A stretch of DNA of 64,000 nt from Corynebacterium alimapuense (GTDB taxonomy: Bacteria > Actinomycetota > Actinomycetes > Mycobacteriales > Mycobacteriaceae): the NCBI RefSeq assembly GCF_003716585.1, contig NZ_PTJO01000003.1:567554-631553 (forward strand), read 5' to 3'. Position 1 is the stretch's first letter; the number at the start of each line of letters is the position of its first letter. Made by a program: the position numbers and the translations under genes. Below are positions 46,122 to 55,171 of this stretch, in pieces. The notes beneath the pieces were generated by a model. The model had not been told where the DNA came from. It searched no databases and worked only from the letters and a program-made list of their open reading frames with translations.

Positions 46122-46553
46122 TTACTTTTTAGAGTAACCACGGGAAACTAGGCAGCTACCCTGCCAATTTCCAATCCTAGTGGCGGTGGTCTGCACCAGT
46201 CCGGCGGTTTGCGCAGACTCGGAGATCTCACCTGGAGCGACAGTGCCATCCTTGCCTGCCCCCGGGGTCAGCAACCAGATACAGCCATTGTCTGCCAGCG
46301 GGCGAATGGAGTCGACGAGGCCGTCAACCAGATCACCATCTTCCTCCCGCCACCACAGCAACACGACATCACAGAGCTCATCGGTTTCATCCTCGAGGAG
46401 TTCCCCGCCAATGGCGTCCTCGATCGCTTCGGAGATGCTGTTATCGCAGTCTTCATCCCAACCGACCTCAAGAACGGTCATCTCCGGCTTGACGCCGAGA
46501 GTCTGTGCATATTCCTGGGCGTTTTCGTTGACCACGCCCGGAGCGTCCACCAC
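46122..46553 (-). CDS. DUF3052 family protein
   Basis: 143-residue conserved actinobacterial protein (M. tuberculosis Rv2239c type). It begins after two consecutive GTG codons and is preceded by GGAGGAAC. The fold looks like a Rossmann-type strand-helix start (MTVLEVGWDEDCDNSISEAI) with an acidic middle (LLEDETDELCDVVLLWWREE). The function is not known. It is divergent from aceE, again as in mycobacteria. Confidence 0.88.
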   Translation of the reverse strand: MVDAPGVVNENAQEYAQTLGVKPEMTVLEVGWDEDCDNSISEAIEDAIGGELLEDETDELCDVVLLWWREEDGDLVDGLVDSIRPLADNGCIWLLTPGAGKDGTVAPGEISESAQTAGLVQTTATRIGNWQGSCLVSRGYSKK

Positions 46554-47107
46554 TTCTTTGTTCCTCCTTGTAACTAGCCCGCCGCGATTCGGCGAACTTC
46601 AGATGTCCTAGCTTCTATCAGCAGAATACAAGGAGTATGCAGGTTTTTCCTGATTCCGTCCACCTTCAACCCACATTGACAGCTTCAGCCACCACCTCGA
46701 CACGCCGGAAATATCCGAACTCTACCGCACTTGACCCGCAGTTCCCATCGGACAGCGTTGAGCCAAAAGCCGAGTACAAAGCATCAATTAGATGCTTGTG
46801 ATCGCATGAATGTGCCCATCTTCTAAGACTTTCAATCTCCTACAATTAGGAGCAGAATTGGCAGTATGGATAAGCCGCCCCGAATGGCTACCTGGATAAA
46901 TTTCCACTGCCCCCAATCCCCCACCTAAAAGGGATAGAAATATACCCCTCAGTACGAGATCTTTCTCTCAACAACGATTCAAGACTGACTAGATAGGCCT
47001 TGACTGAGGAAAACACGTATTCTAGCTAAACAAGCTCGGGTGCAACCGGGGGACTCAACAGGTATCCCAGGTAATTCACCTCAACCCCACAAACCAGGAG
47101 GTTAACC
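46554..47107. other. Long intergenic region upstream of aceE
   Basis: 554 bases with no supported gene. The part near aceE holds a promoter candidate (47000-47028) and the ribosome site AGGAGG. The remainder has no clear palindrome, repeat or RNA gene. A length like this fits a complex control region for aceE. Confidence 0.55.
47000..47028 (+). promoter_or_regulatory. Candidate promoter of aceE
   Basis: TTGACT (47000-47005) and TAGCTA (47023-47028) are separated by 17 bases, leaving a leader of about 70 nt before the ATG. The -10 box is not ideal. Confidence 0.4.
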
Positions 47108-49855
47108 ATGGCAGAAGACCTTAACGCGAAAGACGCGAAGGACGACTCCAACTTTCCGTTGATCCGCGACGGTGTCGCCTCATACCTCAACGACTCCGAT
47201 CCGGAAGAGACACGCGAGTGGATGGATTCCCTCGACGGATTGCTCTCCGAGACCTCTCCGGACCGTGCGCGCTACCTCATGCTGCGTCTTCTGGAGCGAG
47301 CATCGGCCAAACGCGTCCCGTTGCCGAACCTCACCTCTACTGACTTCGTCAACACCATTCCCACCACCATGGAACCTGAGTTCCCCGGCGACGAGGACAT
47401 GGAAAAGCGTTACCGCCGCTGGATGCGATGGAACGCTGCCATCATGGTCCACCGGGCTCAGCGCCCAGGCATCGGAGTTGGTGGACACATCTCCACCTAC
47501 GCCGGCGCCGCCCCCCTTTATGAGGTCGGATTCAACCACTTCTTCCGTGGCAAGGACCATCCCGGCGGCGGTGACCATGTCTTCTTCCAAGGTCACGCCT
47601 CCCCCGGTATTTATGCTCGTGCATTCCTCGAAGGGCGTTTGAGTGAAGACGACCTAGACGGCTTCCGTCAGGAAGTTTCCCGTCCGCAGGGCGGAATTCC
47701 CTCTTACCCGCACCCGCACGGAATGAAGGACTTCTGGGAATTCCCAACGGTGTCCATGGGCCTTGGCCCCATGGATGCGATCTACCAGGCACGCTTTAAC
47801 CGCTACCTGCAAAATCGCGGCATCAAGGACACCTCCCAGCAGCATGTCTGGGCTTTCCTCGGTGACGGTGAAATGGATGAGCCGGAGTCCCGTGGACTAA
47901 TCCAGCATGCAGCACTCAATAACCTCGACAACCTCACCTTTGTGGTCAACTGCAACCTGCAGCGCCTCGATGGTCCGGTCCGCGGTAACACCCAGATCAT
48001 TCAGGAGCTGGAGTCCTTCTTCACCGGCGCCGGATGGAATGTCATCAAGGTCATTTGGAGCCGCGATTGGGATATTCTGCTGGAGAAGGACAAAGAGGGT
48101 GCCCTAGTCACCATCATGAACTCCACTCCGGATGGCGATTACCAAACCTTCAAGGCCAACGATGGTGCTTATGTCCGCGAGCACTTCTTCGGCCGCGATG
48201 AGCGCACTCTCAAACTCGTTGAAGATATGACCGATGATGAGATCTGGAACCTCTCTCGCGGTGGCCACGACTATCGCAAGGTTCACGCCGCTTACCAGCG
48301 TGCGCTGGAGACCAAAGACAAGCCAAGCGTCATCCTGGCGTTTACGGTCAAGGGCTACGGCTTGGGCCATAACTTCGAGGGCCGCAACGCGACCCACCAG
48401 ATGAAGAAGCTCACTGTCGACGATCTCAAGCTCTTCCGCGACAAGCAGGGCATTCCGATCTCCGATGCAGAATTGGAGAAGGATCCCTACCTGCCGCCGT
48501 ACTACCACCCCGGTGACGATGCCGCGGAAATCAAGTACATGAAGTCCCGCCGCGAGCAGCTCGGTGGTTTCGTACCCACCCGCCGCGAGGAGTACACCCC
48601 GTTGACGGTGCCGGAGCTGGCCAAGCTGCGCAGTGTTCGCAAGGGCTCAGGCAAGCTGGAGATTGCTACCACCATGGCACTGGTGCGTACTTTCAAGGAG
48701 CTCATGCGCGACAAGGAACTGGGCAAGCGCGTCGTTCCGATCATCCCGGATGAGGCTCGTACCTTCGGTATGGACTCATGGTTCCCGACGCTGAAGATCT
48801 ACAACCCTTATGGCCAGAATTATGTGCCGGTTGACCACGATCTGATGCTCTCCTACCGTGAAGCCACTGATGGTCAAATCCTGCATGAGGGTATCAACGA
48901 GGCTGGTTCCATGGCTTCCTTCATCGCCGCCGGTTCTTCTTATGCCACTCACGGCCAAGCTATGGTGCCGCTCTACATCTTCTACTCGATGTTCGGTTTC
49001 CAGCGCACCGGTGACAGCGTCTGGGCTGCTGCCGACCAGATGGTCCGTGGTTTCCTCATTGGTGCCACCGCTGGCCGCACGACCCTGACAGGTGAGGGTC
49101 TCCAGCACATGGATGGCCATTCCCAGATCTTGGCCTCGACCAACCCAAGCGTGGTCTCCTACGATCCCGCTTTCGCCTACGAGGTCGCCCACCTGCTGCA
49201 CGAGGGCATCGATCGCATGTACGGCGAGGGCCGTGGCGAGAACGTCATCTACTACCTCACTGTCTACAACGAGCCGACGCTGCAGCCGGCTGAGCCTGAG
49301 GAACTAGACGTCGAGGGTCTGCACAAGGGCATCTACCTTTACTCCCCCGCAGCCGAGGTCGAAGCCGATGGCCACGAAGCCTCAATCCTGGCATCTGGTA
49401 TCGGAATGCAGGCCGCGATCGAAGCGCAGAAGATCCTCGCTTCCGACTACAACGTGGCAGCTAGCATCTTCTCCGTAACGTCCTGGGTTGAGCTTGCTCG
49501 TGATGGTGCGGCAAAGAACAAGGAGCAGCTGCGTAACCCGGCGGCTCCGGTCGAAGAGCCTTTCGCCAGCACCCAGCTCAACCAGGGATCAGGCCCGTAC
49601 GTGGCAGTTTCTGACTTCGCGACGGACCTCCAAGAGCAGATCCGAGCTTTTGTTCCGGGTCAGTACATCGTCTTGGGCACTGATGGGCTTGGTTTCTCCG
49701 ACACCCGTCGGGCCGCGCGTCGTTTCTTCAACACCGACGCCGAGTCTGTCGTCGTTGCTGTGCTGATCGGCTTGGCTCGCGAGGGCAAGATCGATATGTC
49801 GGTTGCTGCTACAGCCGCCGAGAAGTTCGAACTAGACGATCCCACCTCGGTCTAG
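47108..49855 (+). CDS. aceE: Pyruvate dehydrogenase E1 component (homodimeric)
   Basis: Thiamine-diphosphate enzyme that decarboxylates pyruvate and loads acetyl onto the E2 lipoyl arm. The 915 residues are the single-chain type found in actinobacteria and gamma-proteobacteria. The cofactor motif [21 protein letters not shown] is present, together with [20 protein letters not shown] and the C-terminal [19 protein letters not shown] precedes the ATG. E2 (aceF) is 46 kb away at the window start. A GC-rich hairpin follows. Confidence 0.97.
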   Translation: MAEDLNAKDAKDDSNFPLIRDGVASYLNDSDPEETREWMDSLDGLLSETSPDRARYLMLRLLERASAKRVPLPNLTSTDFVNTIPTTMEPEFPGDEDMEKRYRRWMRWNAAIMVHRAQRPGIGVGGHISTYAGAAPLYEVGFNHFFRGKDHPGGGDHVFFQGHASPGIYARAFLEGRLSEDDLDGFRQEVSRPQGGIPSYPHPHGMKDFWEFPTVSMGLGPMDAIYQARFNRYLQNRGIKDTSQQHVWAFLGDGEMDEPESRGLIQHAALNNLDNLTFVVNCNLQRLDGPVRGNTQIIQELESFFTGAGWNVIKVIWSRDWDILLEKDKEGALVTIMNSTPDGDYQTFKANDGAYVREHFFGRDERTLKLVEDMTDDEIWNLSRGGHDYRKVHAAYQRALETKDKPSVILAFTVKGYGLGHNFEGRNATHQMKKLTVDDLKLFRDKQGIPISDAELEKDPYLPPYYHPGDDAAEIKYMKSRREQLGGFVPTRREEYTPLTVPELAKLRSVRKGSGKLEIATTMALVRTFKELMRDKELGKRVVPIIPDEARTFGMDSWFPTLKIYNPYGQNYVPVDHDLMLSYREATDGQILHEGINEAGSMASFIAAGSSYATHGQAMVPLYIFYSMFGFQRTGDSVWAAADQMVRGFLIGATAGRTTLTGEGLQHMDGHSQILASTNPSVVSYDPAFAYEVAHLLHEGIDRMYGEGRGENVIYYLTVYNEPTLQPAEPEELDVEGLHKGIYLYSPAAEVEADGHEASILASGIGMQAAIEAQKILASDYNVAASIFSVTSWVELARDGAAKNKEQLRNPAAPVEEPFASTQLNQGSGPYVAVSDFATDLQEQIRAFVPGQYIVLGTDGLGFSDTRRAARRFFNTDAESVVVAVLIGLAREGKIDMSVAATAAEKFELDDPTSV

Positions 49856-49873
49856 TTAGTTACTTGCTCGCAA

Positions 49874-49908
49874 GAGTGCCCCCGTCCGGTTCCCGGACGG
49901 GGGCACTC
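49874..49908 (+). terminator. Hairpin terminator after aceE
   Basis: A 16-bp stem GAGTGCCCCCGTCCGG / CCGGACGGGGGCACTC with a 3-base loop, 18 bases after the aceE stop. T-tract weak (CGCTTGT). Confidence 0.8.
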
Positions 49909-49972
49909 GCTTGTCATAGCTTCAAGAACACAACATTGGGAAGTACTCAGCGCTTGAATGCTGATTAATAGC

Positions 49973-49978
49973 TAGGCT
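49973..49978 (+). promoter_or_regulatory. Candidate -10 box, leaderless DUF1707 gene 1
   Basis: TAGGCT ends 8 bases before the ATG at 49987; no ribosome site lies between. Confidence 0.4.
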
Positions 49979-49986
49979 GGCAAAGC

Positions 49987-50583
49987 ATGAAGGAGCTGGA
50001 GCACCAAGACCACCGCGAGCAAGCTCAGCAAGCGCTCACCCTAGCGGTCGCCGAAGGTCGCCTAGATCTTGGCGAGTTCAGCGAGCTGGTCGGTATCGTG
50101 TGGTCGACGGAGGAACCGACGGTGTTGGACAGCATCATCGCTCAAGTCCAGCCCCAGCAACAGAACTCGGCCAACGCTGATCTAGTTTCTCCTGATCAGG
50201 CGCTAGCTGTCGATATTCCACAAGAAACCACGTCCGTTTTCGGCGATATTGAACGCTCCGGGTACTGGCTAGTTCCACAACAGAGCACTATCACTACCGT
50301 ATTCGGGGATGTGTTCCTCGACCTACGTCGAGCGGTAGCAGCCACACCGGTAGTCACCATCCACATCAACGCTGTGCTGGGTGATGTACGTTTGTTGCTC
50401 CCACCAGGGGTGCCGGTTGAATCCCAGTTCACTACCATCCTTGGAACCAACAAGGTGAAAAGCTCTAACCCTATGCCCGGTGCGCCTTTGGTGAAGCTGA
50501 CCGGCAGGAGCATTCTGGGGGATTTAAAAGTGACCACCAAGGATCTAGATGAGGATCCGTCATTCTGGTGGCGCTGGCTATAA
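49987..50583 (+). CDS. DUF1707 / LiaF-like C-terminal domain protein, copy 1
   Basis: 198 residues. The N-terminal 50 residues are a DUF1707 (SHOCT-like) module: REQAQQALTLAVAEGRLDLG with the following FSELVGIVWSTEEPTVLDSI. After a linker comes a beta-rich repeat region of the DUF2154 / cell-wall-active antibiotic response type (FGDIERSGYWLVPQQSTITT). There is no membrane helix. A homologue follows 18 bases later. Related domains sit in envelope-stress regulators of other Gram-positives, but the role here is unknown. Confidence 0.8.
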   Translation: MKELEHQDHREQAQQALTLAVAEGRLDLGEFSELVGIVWSTEEPTVLDSIIAQVQPQQQNSANADLVSPDQALAVDIPQETTSVFGDIERSGYWLVPQQSTITTVFGDVFLDLRRAVAATPVVTIHINAVLGDVRLLLPPGVPVESQFTTILGTNKVKSSNPMPGAPLVKLTGRSILGDLKVTTKDLDEDPSFWWRWL

Positions 50584-50612
50584 GCCTCTCGCTATCGTTG
50601 CGTGGGTGTTAG

Positions 50613-50618
50613 TAGAAT
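50613..50618 (+). promoter_or_regulatory. Candidate -10 box, leaderless DUF1707 gene 2
   Basis: TAGAAT ends 7 bases before GTG 50626. It argues for GTG 50626 as first codon instead of GTG 50602, which precedes the box. Confidence 0.5.
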
Positions 50619-50625
50619 CAACTGC

Positions 50626-51270
50626 GTGATCAACCCATTGAATTCTCGCAGCCCAAAAGACGAAGACCGTCAGGCGCTCCAGAATGAGTTGACCCGCTTG
50701 GTCGGTGCTGGACAATTGTCATTTCCAGAATTTGATGATCTCAGCAGCCTCATCTGGTCTACCGAGGATCCCACCACGCTTGATGCCATTCGGAACCGGT
50801 TTTTCCCCACCCAAGCGCATCCGGTAGTAAAGCAACCCGAACCGCCGCAACCTGTGCGACCTCAGCCGATGGCTCAACCCCTTCCGCCGCAACAACAAGG
50901 GCACACATTGAGTTCAAATCTCGGCACTATTCGTCGTAGCGGGCAGTGGACTGTTCCCGAGTACACGCAGTTCCGGCTCAAAGGCGCGACGTTGCACTTG
51001 GATTTATGCCAAGCCCTAGCTTCTGCACCGGTAATCACCTTCCACCTCGATGCGATGTTTTCTACTATTGAGATTATTCTGCCGCCGGGAGTGATCTTGG
51101 AAAACCAGCTACAGGAGTCGTGGTCTTCCTCCGATATCAACACCACGACACCAGCAACCGGTGGTATCCGACTGATTATTAGCGGCACAACGAAAGGTTC
51201 ATCGTTGAGTGTGAAGACTAAGGATCCAGAAGCCGGCTCCGGCCTCTGGAAATGGCTCACTGAATGGTAG
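50626..51270 (+). CDS. DUF1707 / LiaF-like C-terminal domain protein, copy 2
   Basis: 214 residues, a paralogue of the gene before it with the same order: SHOCT-like start (QALQNELTRLVGAGQLSFPE), Pro/Gln-rich linker (PQPVRPQPMAQPLPPQQQG), then the beta-rich domain (LGTIRRSGQWTVPEYTQFRL). The linker is much more proline- and glutamine-rich than in copy 1. The GTG at 50626 is preferred for the -10 box 7 bases upstream. The two genes likely arose by tandem duplication and have diverged strongly. No membrane segment is visible. Function unknown. Confidence 0.78.
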   Translation: MINPLNSRSPKDEDRQALQNELTRLVGAGQLSFPEFDDLSSLIWSTEDPTTLDAIRNRFFPTQAHPVVKQPEPPQPVRPQPMAQPLPPQQQGHTLSSNLGTIRRSGQWTVPEYTQFRLKGATLHLDLCQALASAPVITFHLDAMFSTIEIILPPGVILENQLQESWSSSDINTTTPATGGIRLIISGTTKGSSLSVKTKDPEAGSGLWKWLTEW

Positions 51271-51279
51271 TTTGCCAAA

Positions 51280-52323
51280 TCAGTCGGATTGGGAAGTATC
51301 GAGGGGTTCCGGTGAGCAGACTATCTGCAGCAACCGGTCAATGGCGGCGTTGACAATCTCGGGAGCTTCTAGGGGAAGCATATGTCCGGCGTCCATGGAA
51401 ATCTGCAGCCAGGCACGTGGCCATACCTCGATGAGTCGCTGTGCCTGCTCCAACGGAGTGACCTCGTCTTTTTCACCGGCGATGACGTAGCCAGGAATGC
51501 TCTCGAGATAGCTTCCCGCAGTAAGCTCATCATGGTTTTGTAGTTCGTCAAAGAACCCAACAAAAGTCTCTAGGGGTGTTTGGCGGATCATCGCAGCATG
51601 AAACTCAACGATTTCGTAGTCGGTGGGACGACGGAATACTGTCACAGCCAATCCGGGAGCAAAAAAGTGCGCGGCCTCTCGCTTGAATTTTGCGGCCTCT
51701 GCAGGAGAAGCCTCGACTGCTCGGTAGACCTTGTCCGCCACCGGAGATGCCAGCAGCTGCGGCAGCCCTTGGTCGGAGAGCGCTTCAATAGAAGTCGACA
51801 CTAATACGAGGCCAGAGATTCGATCGCGCAGCTCTTCTGCGCAACGGCGCACAAGGTTCAATACCACTAGCCCACCGAGCGAATGCCCCACCAAAATCAC
51901 TGGACCTGATATCCCGCGGTCTTGCAAGACTGCTAGGACGTCATCGGCTGCGCCGTCGATGGTGCACTGCTCCGGCCTGACACGGCCGGTTTGGCCGTGG
52001 CCGCGGACGTCGATAAGCAACAGGCGAGCATTCGGCCATCGTGGGCGCAGATAATCGACTTGGCGGTAGAAGGACTCAGCGGCCAGAGTGAAACCATGGA
52101 CGAAAACCACGGTCACCGAGTCGGTTTCTCCGCTTTCATACCAATGGACAGCCACACCGTGGTTATCCACGACACCAGTGCGATCAATGCCCGTCAACCC
52201 AGGTAGTCGGGTCGCTGAATGCGGTGTTCCTCGGCCTAGTGGGAGCTGAGTTTGAGCGATATGGCTCAGTCGATGTCCCCAGCTGCGAGCAAGCGAAGGA
52301 AAATTGCGGAGGGTCGTGACCAT
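51280..52323 (-). CDS. Alpha/beta hydrolase
   Basis: 347 residues. The oxyanion region is VVFVHGFTLAAESF, the nucleophile elbow GHSLGGLVVLN, the acid likely in VIAGEKDEVTPL and the histidine in DAGHMLPLEAP, so the triad is complete. An N-terminal extension of about 45 residues rich in Arg/Leu/Thr precedes the fold. ATG 52323. The gene is divergent from the acyl carrier protein gene with only 43 bases between start codons. Substrate unknown; the proximity to an ACP gene allows a thioesterase or lipid-related role. Confidence 0.87.
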   Translation of the reverse strand: MVTTLRNFPSLARSWGHRLSHIAQTQLPLGRGTPHSATRLPGLTGIDRTGVVDNHGVAVHWYESGETDSVTVVFVHGFTLAAESFYRQVDYLRPRWPNARLLLIDVRGHGQTGRVRPEQCTIDGAADDVLAVLQDRGISGPVILVGHSLGGLVVLNLVRRCAEELRDRISGLVLVSTSIEALSDQGLPQLLASPVADKVYRAVEASPAEAAKFKREAAHFFAPGLAVTVFRRPTDYEIVEFHAAMIRQTPLETFVGFFDELQNHDELTAGSYLESIPGYVIAGEKDEVTPLEQAQRLIEVWPRAWLQISMDAGHMLPLEAPEIVNAAIDRLLQIVCSPEPLDTSQSD

Positions 52324-52329
52324 CCCTGA

Positions 52330-52335
52330 ACACTA
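52330..52335 (-). promoter_or_regulatory. Candidate -10 box, alpha/beta hydrolase
   Basis: TAGTGT on the minus strand ends 6 bases before ATG 52323, inside the 43-base divergent gap shared with the ACP gene. Confidence 0.35.
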
Positions 52336-52353
52336 CCGAGTCCTGTCCGGCGC

Positions 52354-52359
52354 TAAACT
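52354..52359 (+). promoter_or_regulatory. Candidate -10 box, leaderless ACP gene
   Basis: TAAACT ends 7 bases before ATG 52367. This sets the ACP start at 52367 instead of the frame opening at 52304. Confidence 0.5.
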
Positions 52360-52366
52360 AAAGCGC

Positions 52367-52609
52367 ATGAGCTCACCTGTTACTTCCCCCGAACTGGCCC
52401 ACATCATCGAGGAAGCCTCAGGCATTGATGCCGAAGCATTGACTCCGGAGGCAAAGATCAGCGAGTTGGGAATCAGCTCCCTATCCATGATCGAGATTGC
52501 TGTCCGCATTGAGGACACGTTCGGAGTCTTCCTCGATGACAAGACGGTCTTTGGCATTGAGACCGTGGGGGACCTGAACAATCACATTTCTTCCGGCACC
52601 GGAGAATAG
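52367..52609 (+). CDS. Acyl carrier protein
   Basis: 80 residues, the usual ACP size. The phosphopantetheine serine lies in ELGISSLSMIEIAVRIED, where the common DSL motif reads SSL. The protein is acidic and helical. In corynebacteria fatty acids are made by a type I synthase, so a free ACP is expected to serve another process such as lipoate supply through LipB or an accessory pathway; this is inference. It is divergent from an alpha/beta hydrolase and followed by a NagD-like phosphatase. Confidence 0.9.
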   Translation: MSSPVTSPELAHIIEEASGIDAEALTPEAKISELGISSLSMIEIAVRIEDTFGVFLDDKTVFGIETVGDLNNHISSGTGE

Positions 52610-52649
52610 TCACAGCTGTTTCAACGCGCACAATTGCCGATAGACGAGG

Positions 52650-53471
52650 ATGATGGTGAGCATGACCACGAACATTGCGTACCTGACCGATATGGACGGC
52701 GTTCTCATCCGTGAGGGAGAAATGATCCCCGGTGCCGATCGTTTCCTGCATTCTCTGTCCGACAATGACATTCCGTTCATGGTTCTCACCAATAACTCAA
52801 TCCACACCCCACGAGACCTGTCCGCCCGATTGGCTTCCACCGGCCTGCAGATTCCCGCCGAGCGGATTTGGACCTCAGCCACTGCCACCGCGCATTTCCT
52901 GGCCAACCAACGACAAGAAGGCACCGCCTATGTGGTCGGCGAATCCGGGCTGACCACACTGCTACACAGCAAGGGTTGGATCCTCACGGACTCCGATCCG
53001 GAATTTGTAGTCCTAGGCGAGACTCGAACCTATTCTTTCGAGGCCATCACCACCGCCATCAACCTGATCTTGGCTGGGGCACGGTTTATCTGCACGAACC
53101 CGGACCTGACTGGGCCGGCTCCCCAGGGAATTCTCCCGGCCACCGGCGCTGTGGCGGCGCTCATCACCGCGGCCACCGGCCAGAAGCCCTATTTCATTGG
53201 CAAACCAAATCCGGTGATGATGCGTTCAGCCCTCAATGTCATGGGCGAGCACTCAGAGCGGGCAGTGATGATCGGCGACCGCATGGACACTGATATCAAG
53301 TCCGGACTCGAAGCCGGTATGCGCACTATTTTGGTCCGCACCGGAATTTCTGATGATGCTGCGATTGCGCAGTATCCCTATCGTCCTACTCAGGTCGTCG
53401 ACAGCGTTGCCGAGCTGGCCGACCGAATCCTCGACCCCTTCGAAGATGGACATTACTTCCCCGAGGATTAA
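52650..53471 (+). CDS. HAD-IIA family phosphatase (NagD-like)
   Basis: 273 residues. HAD motif I is YLTDMDGVLIREG, motif II VLTNNSIHTPRDL, Lys in FIGKPNPVMM and motif IV MIGDRMDTDIKSG. The C2-type cap domain places it with NagD and AraL-like sugar or nucleotide phosphatases. Several start codons are close together (52650, 52653, 52656, 52662); the ATG at 52662 gives MTTNIAYLTDMDG and is plausible. The gene follows the ACP gene by 40 bases. Substrate unknown. Confidence 0.88.
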   Translation: MMVSMTTNIAYLTDMDGVLIREGEMIPGADRFLHSLSDNDIPFMVLTNNSIHTPRDLSARLASTGLQIPAERIWTSATATAHFLANQRQEGTAYVVGESGLTTLLHSKGWILTDSDPEFVVLGETRTYSFEAITTAINLILAGARFICTNPDLTGPAPQGILPATGAVAALITAATGQKPYFIGKPNPVMMRSALNVMGEHSERAVMIGDRMDTDIKSGLEAGMRTILVRTGISDDAAIAQYPYRPTQVVDSVAELADRILDPFEDGHYFPED

Positions 53472-53489
53472 TCTCCCCCGTCTTTCCCA

Positions 53490-53507
53490 CTCGCGCAGCT
53501 GCGCGAG
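53490..53507. terminator. 18-bp palindrome between convergent genes
   Basis: CTCGCGCAGCTGCGCGAG is a perfect palindrome placed 19 bases after the NagD-like gene and 19 bases before the end of the convergent gene. No T-tract. It may be a shared terminator. Confidence 0.4.
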
Positions 53508-53526
53508 GTGAAGAATTTAGGTTGAT

Positions 53527-53970
53527 CTAGTCAACGATGCGGACCTCGGCGATAAAGCCGTGAGTCTGCGCTAGATCGCTGACCACTTGGTTGAAAAGCT
53601 CAAGTTCTGCGGCTTCGCCGGTGAGTACCTGGCGACAGCCGATCAGGACGCTTGCGTTATGGCCTTCCGCCTCGCTGCTGCGATCGCGGCACCAAGAGGT
53701 AAACCAATCCGCGGTCAGCGGGTTGGTACCGGGGATGCTCAGCTGCGATTCCGAAGGCACGCAGACTGACATAGCTGCCTCTACTCTTGAGCGGAGTTCT
53801 CGAGGCATGCCAGTTACCGTCAGCACGGCAGTGCGTGCGACGTCGGTGTTACACACAGCATCTTCAATGGACGCATGCGAAAGGTCGTCGGGGGTGTCCC
53901 ATGGATCGAGCAGTGCCGAAGAATCGGCGGCGCTCAACCAACGTGAGAGCGATGGGGCAAAAGTCGTCAT
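53527..53970 (-). CDS. Hypothetical protein
   Basis: 147 residues starting MTTFAPSLSRWLSAADSSAL at the ATG at 53970; the frame is open further to an ATG at 54021. Neither start has a clear ribosome site. The protein has no signal peptide or membrane segment. A mid-region TAVLTVTGMPRELRSRVEAA and a C-terminal ASVLIGCRQVLTGEAAELEL look like two strand-helix units; two lone cysteines give no motif. No function is recognised. It is convergent with the NagD-like gene. Confidence 0.55.
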   Translation of the reverse strand: MTTFAPSLSRWLSAADSSALLDPWDTPDDLSHASIEDAVCNTDVARTAVLTVTGMPRELRSRVEAAMSVCVPSESQLSIPGTNPLTADWFTSWCRDRSSEAEGHNASVLIGCRQVLTGEAAELELFNQVVSDLAQTHGFIAEVRIVD

Positions 53971-54222
53971 GTCGGTGTCCAATCGGCAGCATGAGCATCG
54001 CCGCTCGAGAGGACCTGGCATGGTCCTGACAAGCGGCAGTGCAAGACGAGGTTCGTCTTCCCCAACGGCCTCGCATGCGCCTCATGAAACAAATGTCCAT
54101 GGCGTTGTACATGCAAGTATCGGTGAGTTTTCCAAACCCCGCCAACTCTCAAGCCCTGCTTGACACCCCTGTTTATTAAAGCTCAAGTTGAGCTTTTAAC
54201 TTGCCAGGGAGTGCCGCGTTTC

Positions 54223-55164
54223 CTAGCTAACGGCCTTGATGGAGTCGATCACTAGCTCCCAGAACCGGGCATGGTCCAGATCCACAGCCACCTGCGTATG
54301 ACAGTCAGCAGGGGCAGGAGCACGGAAATCCGCGACAGTCATTCCCGTGGTCAGAGCCCCATTGAGTTCAATATCCACCGGCACCTTCTGAGTGGAAACC
54401 ACCGTCGGGTCGATGAGATAGGCTACTGCGCAAGGGTCATGTACCGGAGGATGCTCAAAGCCCTGCGCATCCTGATATGCCTTACGGAAGAATCCGAAGA
54501 GTCCCACCACAAAATCTGCCACATCTGTACCCAGCGCCTTGATCTGAGCCTCAACCTCGTCGGTAGCTAGTGCCTGGTGGGTCAGATCCAGACCAACCAT
54601 CGTCACCGGCCACAACTCATTGAATACGATATGAGCAGCTTCTGGGTCGACCTTGATGTTGAATTCTGCCACGGCTGACCAGTTGCCCACATGGTATCCG
54701 CCACCCATAAGCACTACCTCTGCGACGCGCCCAACAATGCGTGGCTCCTTGCGCGCTGCGAGAGCAATATTGGTCAACGGCCCTGTGGGAACCAGCGTCA
54801 CGGTACCTGGCTCATGAGACATGATCGTGTCGATGATGAAGTCCACAGCATGGCCCTCAGCCAGCTCTACTGTCGGCTCCGGCAGCTGATAGCCCTGGAT
54901 CTCCATGCCGGTGTCACCGTGGATATCTGGAGCATTCTCCATCATTTGTACCAACGGGCGGGTGCAACCAGCATGGATAGCGATCTCATTGAGGCCAGCA
55001 ATAGTGCACACCTGCCGGGCGTTATAGGTGACCTTCTCTAGGGTCTGATTGCCACCAATGGTGGTAATACCCAGTAGATCAATGGCTGGGCTGCCTGCAG
55101 CCAGCAGGATGGCAACCGCATCGTCGTGGCCTGGATCGCAGTCGAGAATAATTTTTTTGGTCAT
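54223..55164 (-). CDS. Nucleoside hydrolase
   Basis: Cleaves the N-glycosidic bond of ribonucleosides to base and ribose. 313 residues. The calcium site is shown by LDCDPGHDDAVAI at the N-terminus, with the conserved VLMGGGYHVGN, EFNIKVDPEAA and the late Asp in HPPVHDPCAVAYL. It resembles pyrimidine-specific and broad inosine-uridine hydrolases. It lies 7 bases after an MFS transporter gene, so a nucleoside uptake and salvage operon is likely. Confidence 0.93.
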   Translation of the reverse strand: MTKKIILDCDPGHDDAVAILLAAGSPAIDLLGITTIGGNQTLEKVTYNARQVCTIAGLNEIAIHAGCTRPLVQMMENAPDIHGDTGMEIQGYQLPEPTVELAEGHAVDFIIDTIMSHEPGTVTLVPTGPLTNIALAARKEPRIVGRVAEVVLMGGGYHVGNWSAVAEFNIKVDPEAAHIVFNELWPVTMVGLDLTHQALATDEVEAQIKALGTDVADFVVGLFGFFRKAYQDAQGFEHPPVHDPCAVAYLIDPTVVSTQKVPVDIELNGALTTGMTVADFRAPAPADCHTQVAVDLDHARFWELVIDSIKAVS

Positions 55165-55171
55165 AGCAGTG

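Noticed and set aside
53991-54222. Small ORFs between the hypothetical gene and the nucleoside hydrolase
   Set aside because: All are short, overlap each other in different frames and lack ribosome sites.
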